Positions 51,842-53,041 of a stretch of 53,041 nt of DNA are shown here, one piece after another; the first letter of the stretch is position 1, and each line of letters opens with the position of its first letter. The notes beneath the pieces are model-generated. The model was not told the DNA's origin. It saw nothing but the letters and a program-made list of their open reading frames with translations, and searched no databases. The position numbers and the translations under genes are program-made. This DNA is from Candidatus Poribacteria bacterium (GTDB lineage Bacteria; Poribacteria; WGA-4E; GCA-2687025): positions 1 to 53,041 of the forward strand of contig BPJZ01000020.1 in assembly GCA_026004875.1 (NCBI GenBank). The letters run 5' to 3'.

Positions 51842-53041
51842 GGTCCCCAGCTCCAATCCAGTGTTCCCCGGACGCGTGTCTGAAGCTCCGGCCAGAGACG
51901 GCGGTCTACCGTCCACCCGACTCGAATCCGAGGGCGTACTATCCACACACCTTGAAGGCGCAACAGCGAGTGCTTCCAGCTGTGCTCAGTACGGGTCAGC
52001 GCGAGGCGTCCCCCGAGGCGAAAGGTTTCGCTCGCCCAGGAAAGGCTCACGGTGCTCTCCCGCAGGCCGCCGGGAGGCTCCCAACTCCCTCGAAGGCTCC
52101 ACTCCAGCGGCCCGGAGCCGGAGAGCCAGAGGATTGCCGCCTGAGGGGGCGTTCCTTGGCCGAGCAGTTCTGGCTGTTCCCAACGGAGCGAAAGGCCCGT
52201 CCGTATTTTACCGAGTGCCGTTGTTCGAATCCAAACCCATGCGCGTCCCGTCGCCGGACCGGTCCAAGGGTAGTGGTGTTCCACCCGTGCTCCAAACGTC
52301 CAGTGACTGACTGGGCGTAGCGTTCCCCGCCCGTAGACGTACATTCGTCCCAGCCGATGAGTCCCCGCCGGGCTCCAGAAGCTCGGCTCCGCTCGGTCCA
52401 CCTGGAGAAAGAGATTTCCCCAGCCGGCGCGGCGAGAGAGCTCAATCCGTCCTGCCCATCCGCCGGAATAGGCCGCTTCGATGAGCGCCCTCCCCTCGCT
52501 CCAGCGTTTCAGGAGGAAAACCGAGCCGCGGCGGGAAGGGGGCGCCTCCTCAACCCGGACCGGCAGCTCAATCGTCAAGGTTCGCTCGCTTAAGGCCGTG
52601 ATCCCAGCCTCCCAACTATCACCCTTTCGAATCCAGTAGCCGCCAAGGCGGCGCCGCCGGAGCCCGTTTCCGATCCAGTCTCCGGCCTCCGCGCCAAGCG
52701 TCGAGTCCAGAAGTTGCACCGACTCGTCTCGGTACGACAGGAAGAGACCGCCTTCCCATCCTTCCAGGAGAAGCGTTCCGGCAGCCCCTCGGTCGCGGAG
52801 CGTGCGGGTGCCGTTGGGGCGAACTCCCCTCCGGATGCGGTAGCGGCCTGTGTTCAGGATCAATCCTCCGCCCACGTCTGCCGAAAAGTCACCTAGCAGG
52901 AGCCAGCCCGGGCTATCCGGATCGCCCAGCCGGAGGTATCCCGTCTGGAGCCGCGCGCCGGCTTCTCGGTCTACGCGTTGGTACTCCCGGTTCCAGAGCC
53001 GCCGCATCCCGCCGGACTCGACCGTTCCGCTCAGCTCCACC
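51838..53041 (-). CDS. Outer-membrane beta-barrel protein, C-terminal part
   Basis: The frame is open to the window edge, so the start lies beyond 53041; 400 codons are visible. The sequence is a long series of amphipathic strands rich in Gly, Trp, Arg and Tyr (GGWAGRIELSRRAGWGNLFLQVD, TFGARVEHHYPW, LRTGLSLRWEQPEL) with LLLGDFSADVGGGLILNTGRYRIRRG near the beginning, ending GTLDWSWGP. It looks like a transmembrane barrel, but I do not recognise the family. It is coupled by overlap to the SurA-like gene, and probably heads the secretion cluster. Confidence 0.7.
   Translation of the reverse strand, partial: VELSGTVESGGMRRLWNREYQRVDREAGARLQTGYLRLGDPDSPGWLLLGDFSADVGGGLILNTGRYRIRRGVRPNGTRTLRDRGAAGTLLLEGWEGGLFLSYRDESVQLLDSTLGAEAGDWIGNGLRRRRLGGYWIRKGDSWEAGITALSERTLTIELPVRVEEAPPSRRGSVFLLKRWSEGRALIEAAYSGGWAGRIELSRRAGWGNLFLQVDRAEPSFWSPAGTHRLGRMYVYGRGTLRPVSHWTFGARVEHHYPWTGPATGRAWVWIRTTALGKIRTGLSLRWEQPELLGQGTPPQAAILWLSGSGPLEWSLRGSWEPPGGLRESTVSLSWASETFRLGGRLALTRTEHSWKHSLLRLQGVWIVRPRIRVGWTVDRRLWPELQTRVRGTLDWSWGP

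Noticed and set aside
52205..52240. tRNA-like TTCGAATCC sequence
   Set aside because: It lies inside the barrel coding frame and no acceptor or anticodon stem is found around it.

Overview
This 53 kb window is GC-rich, densely packed bacterial chromosome (47 protein-coding genes, no rRNA, tRNA, CRISPR array or insertion sequence that I can see). Gene content suggests an uncultured, probably thermophilic or subsurface Gram-negative-type bacterium: outer-membrane barrel proteins, PorV/PorQ-like and SurA-like proteins, secreted FnIII proteins with FlgD-like C-terminal tails, an anaerobic pyruvate:ferredoxin oxidoreductase, and families that are frequent in Poribacteria, Armatimonadota/Fervidibacteria, Planctomycetes and relatives (DUF6785/6784 membrane protein, DUF6807/PmoA-like protein, phytanoyl-CoA dioxygenase family, DUF362, xylose-isomerase-like TIM barrels). 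The phylum cannot be fixed from the sequence alone.

Layout. 1-5.2 kb: HAD phosphatase fragment, D-Ala-D-Ala ligase with DUF58, a Tat-exported aldo/keto reductase, an orphan peptide-type ABC binding lipoprotein, a rubredoxin-like small protein. 5.4-7.75 kb: a DUF4242-nucleotide cyclase fusion coupled by ATGA to a malonyl-CoA-synthetase-like ligase. 7.7-11.5 kb (minus): IspH, two thioredoxin-fold exported proteins, a START-like protein, and a secreted lectin-like protein whose 3' end carries a 35-bp tandem duplication. 11.8-15.8 kb: sugar epimerase, PhyH, DUF362, FtsY. 15.8-20.1 kb: a two-gene McrBC-like defence module with a long coiled coil on the ATPase and a DUF2357-type nuclease; this is the most system-like element in the window and resembles the coiled-coil nuclease tandem (CoCoNuT) branch of type IV restriction. 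20.1-24.7 kb: polysaccharide deacetylase, SnoaL-like protein, Maf, glycerate kinase, Wzi-like barrel. 24.8-30.4 kb: URO-D family protein, DUF302, Mrp, GlcD and GlcE, all of them broken by many single-base frameshifts. 30.4-34.8 kb: a lone NuoB-like protein followed by PFOR alpha/gamma, a 74-aa unknown protein, and PFOR delta/beta. 34.9-37.6 kb: a promoter plus about 225-nt leader ending in an intrinsic terminator, then threonine synthase, then the AmrS radical SAM enzyme. 37.5-41.4 kb (minus): MDR dehydrogenase, sugar isomerase, secreted FnIII/FlgD-tail protein. 41.6-48.4 kb: unknown membrane protein, TPR-like protein, DUF6785, hydrolase, NUDIX, DUF6807. 48.4-53 kb (minus): an outer-membrane/secretion cluster (barrel, SurA-like, PorV-like, FlgD-tail protein).

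How genes work together. ATGA/GTGA stop-start overlaps (cyclase-ligase, PhyH-DUF362, Maf-glycerate kinase, glcD-glcE, FnIII protein-isomerase, barrel-SurA) mark translationally coupled pairs. Glycolate oxidase subunits GlcD/GlcE and glycerate kinase lie about 5 kb apart and could both serve C2/C3 acid metabolism. Glc subunits, NuoB-like protein and PFOR lie in one co-directional run, which hints at an electron-transfer unit around ferredoxin. No transcription regulator was recognised anywhere.

Caveat: the frameshifts at 24.1-30 kb look like a poor-quality stretch (mostly single-base homopolymer over-calls with intact catalytic residues), so those genes are annotated as intact genes with sequence defects. 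Promoters were found by eye from -35/-10 matches and are tentative.
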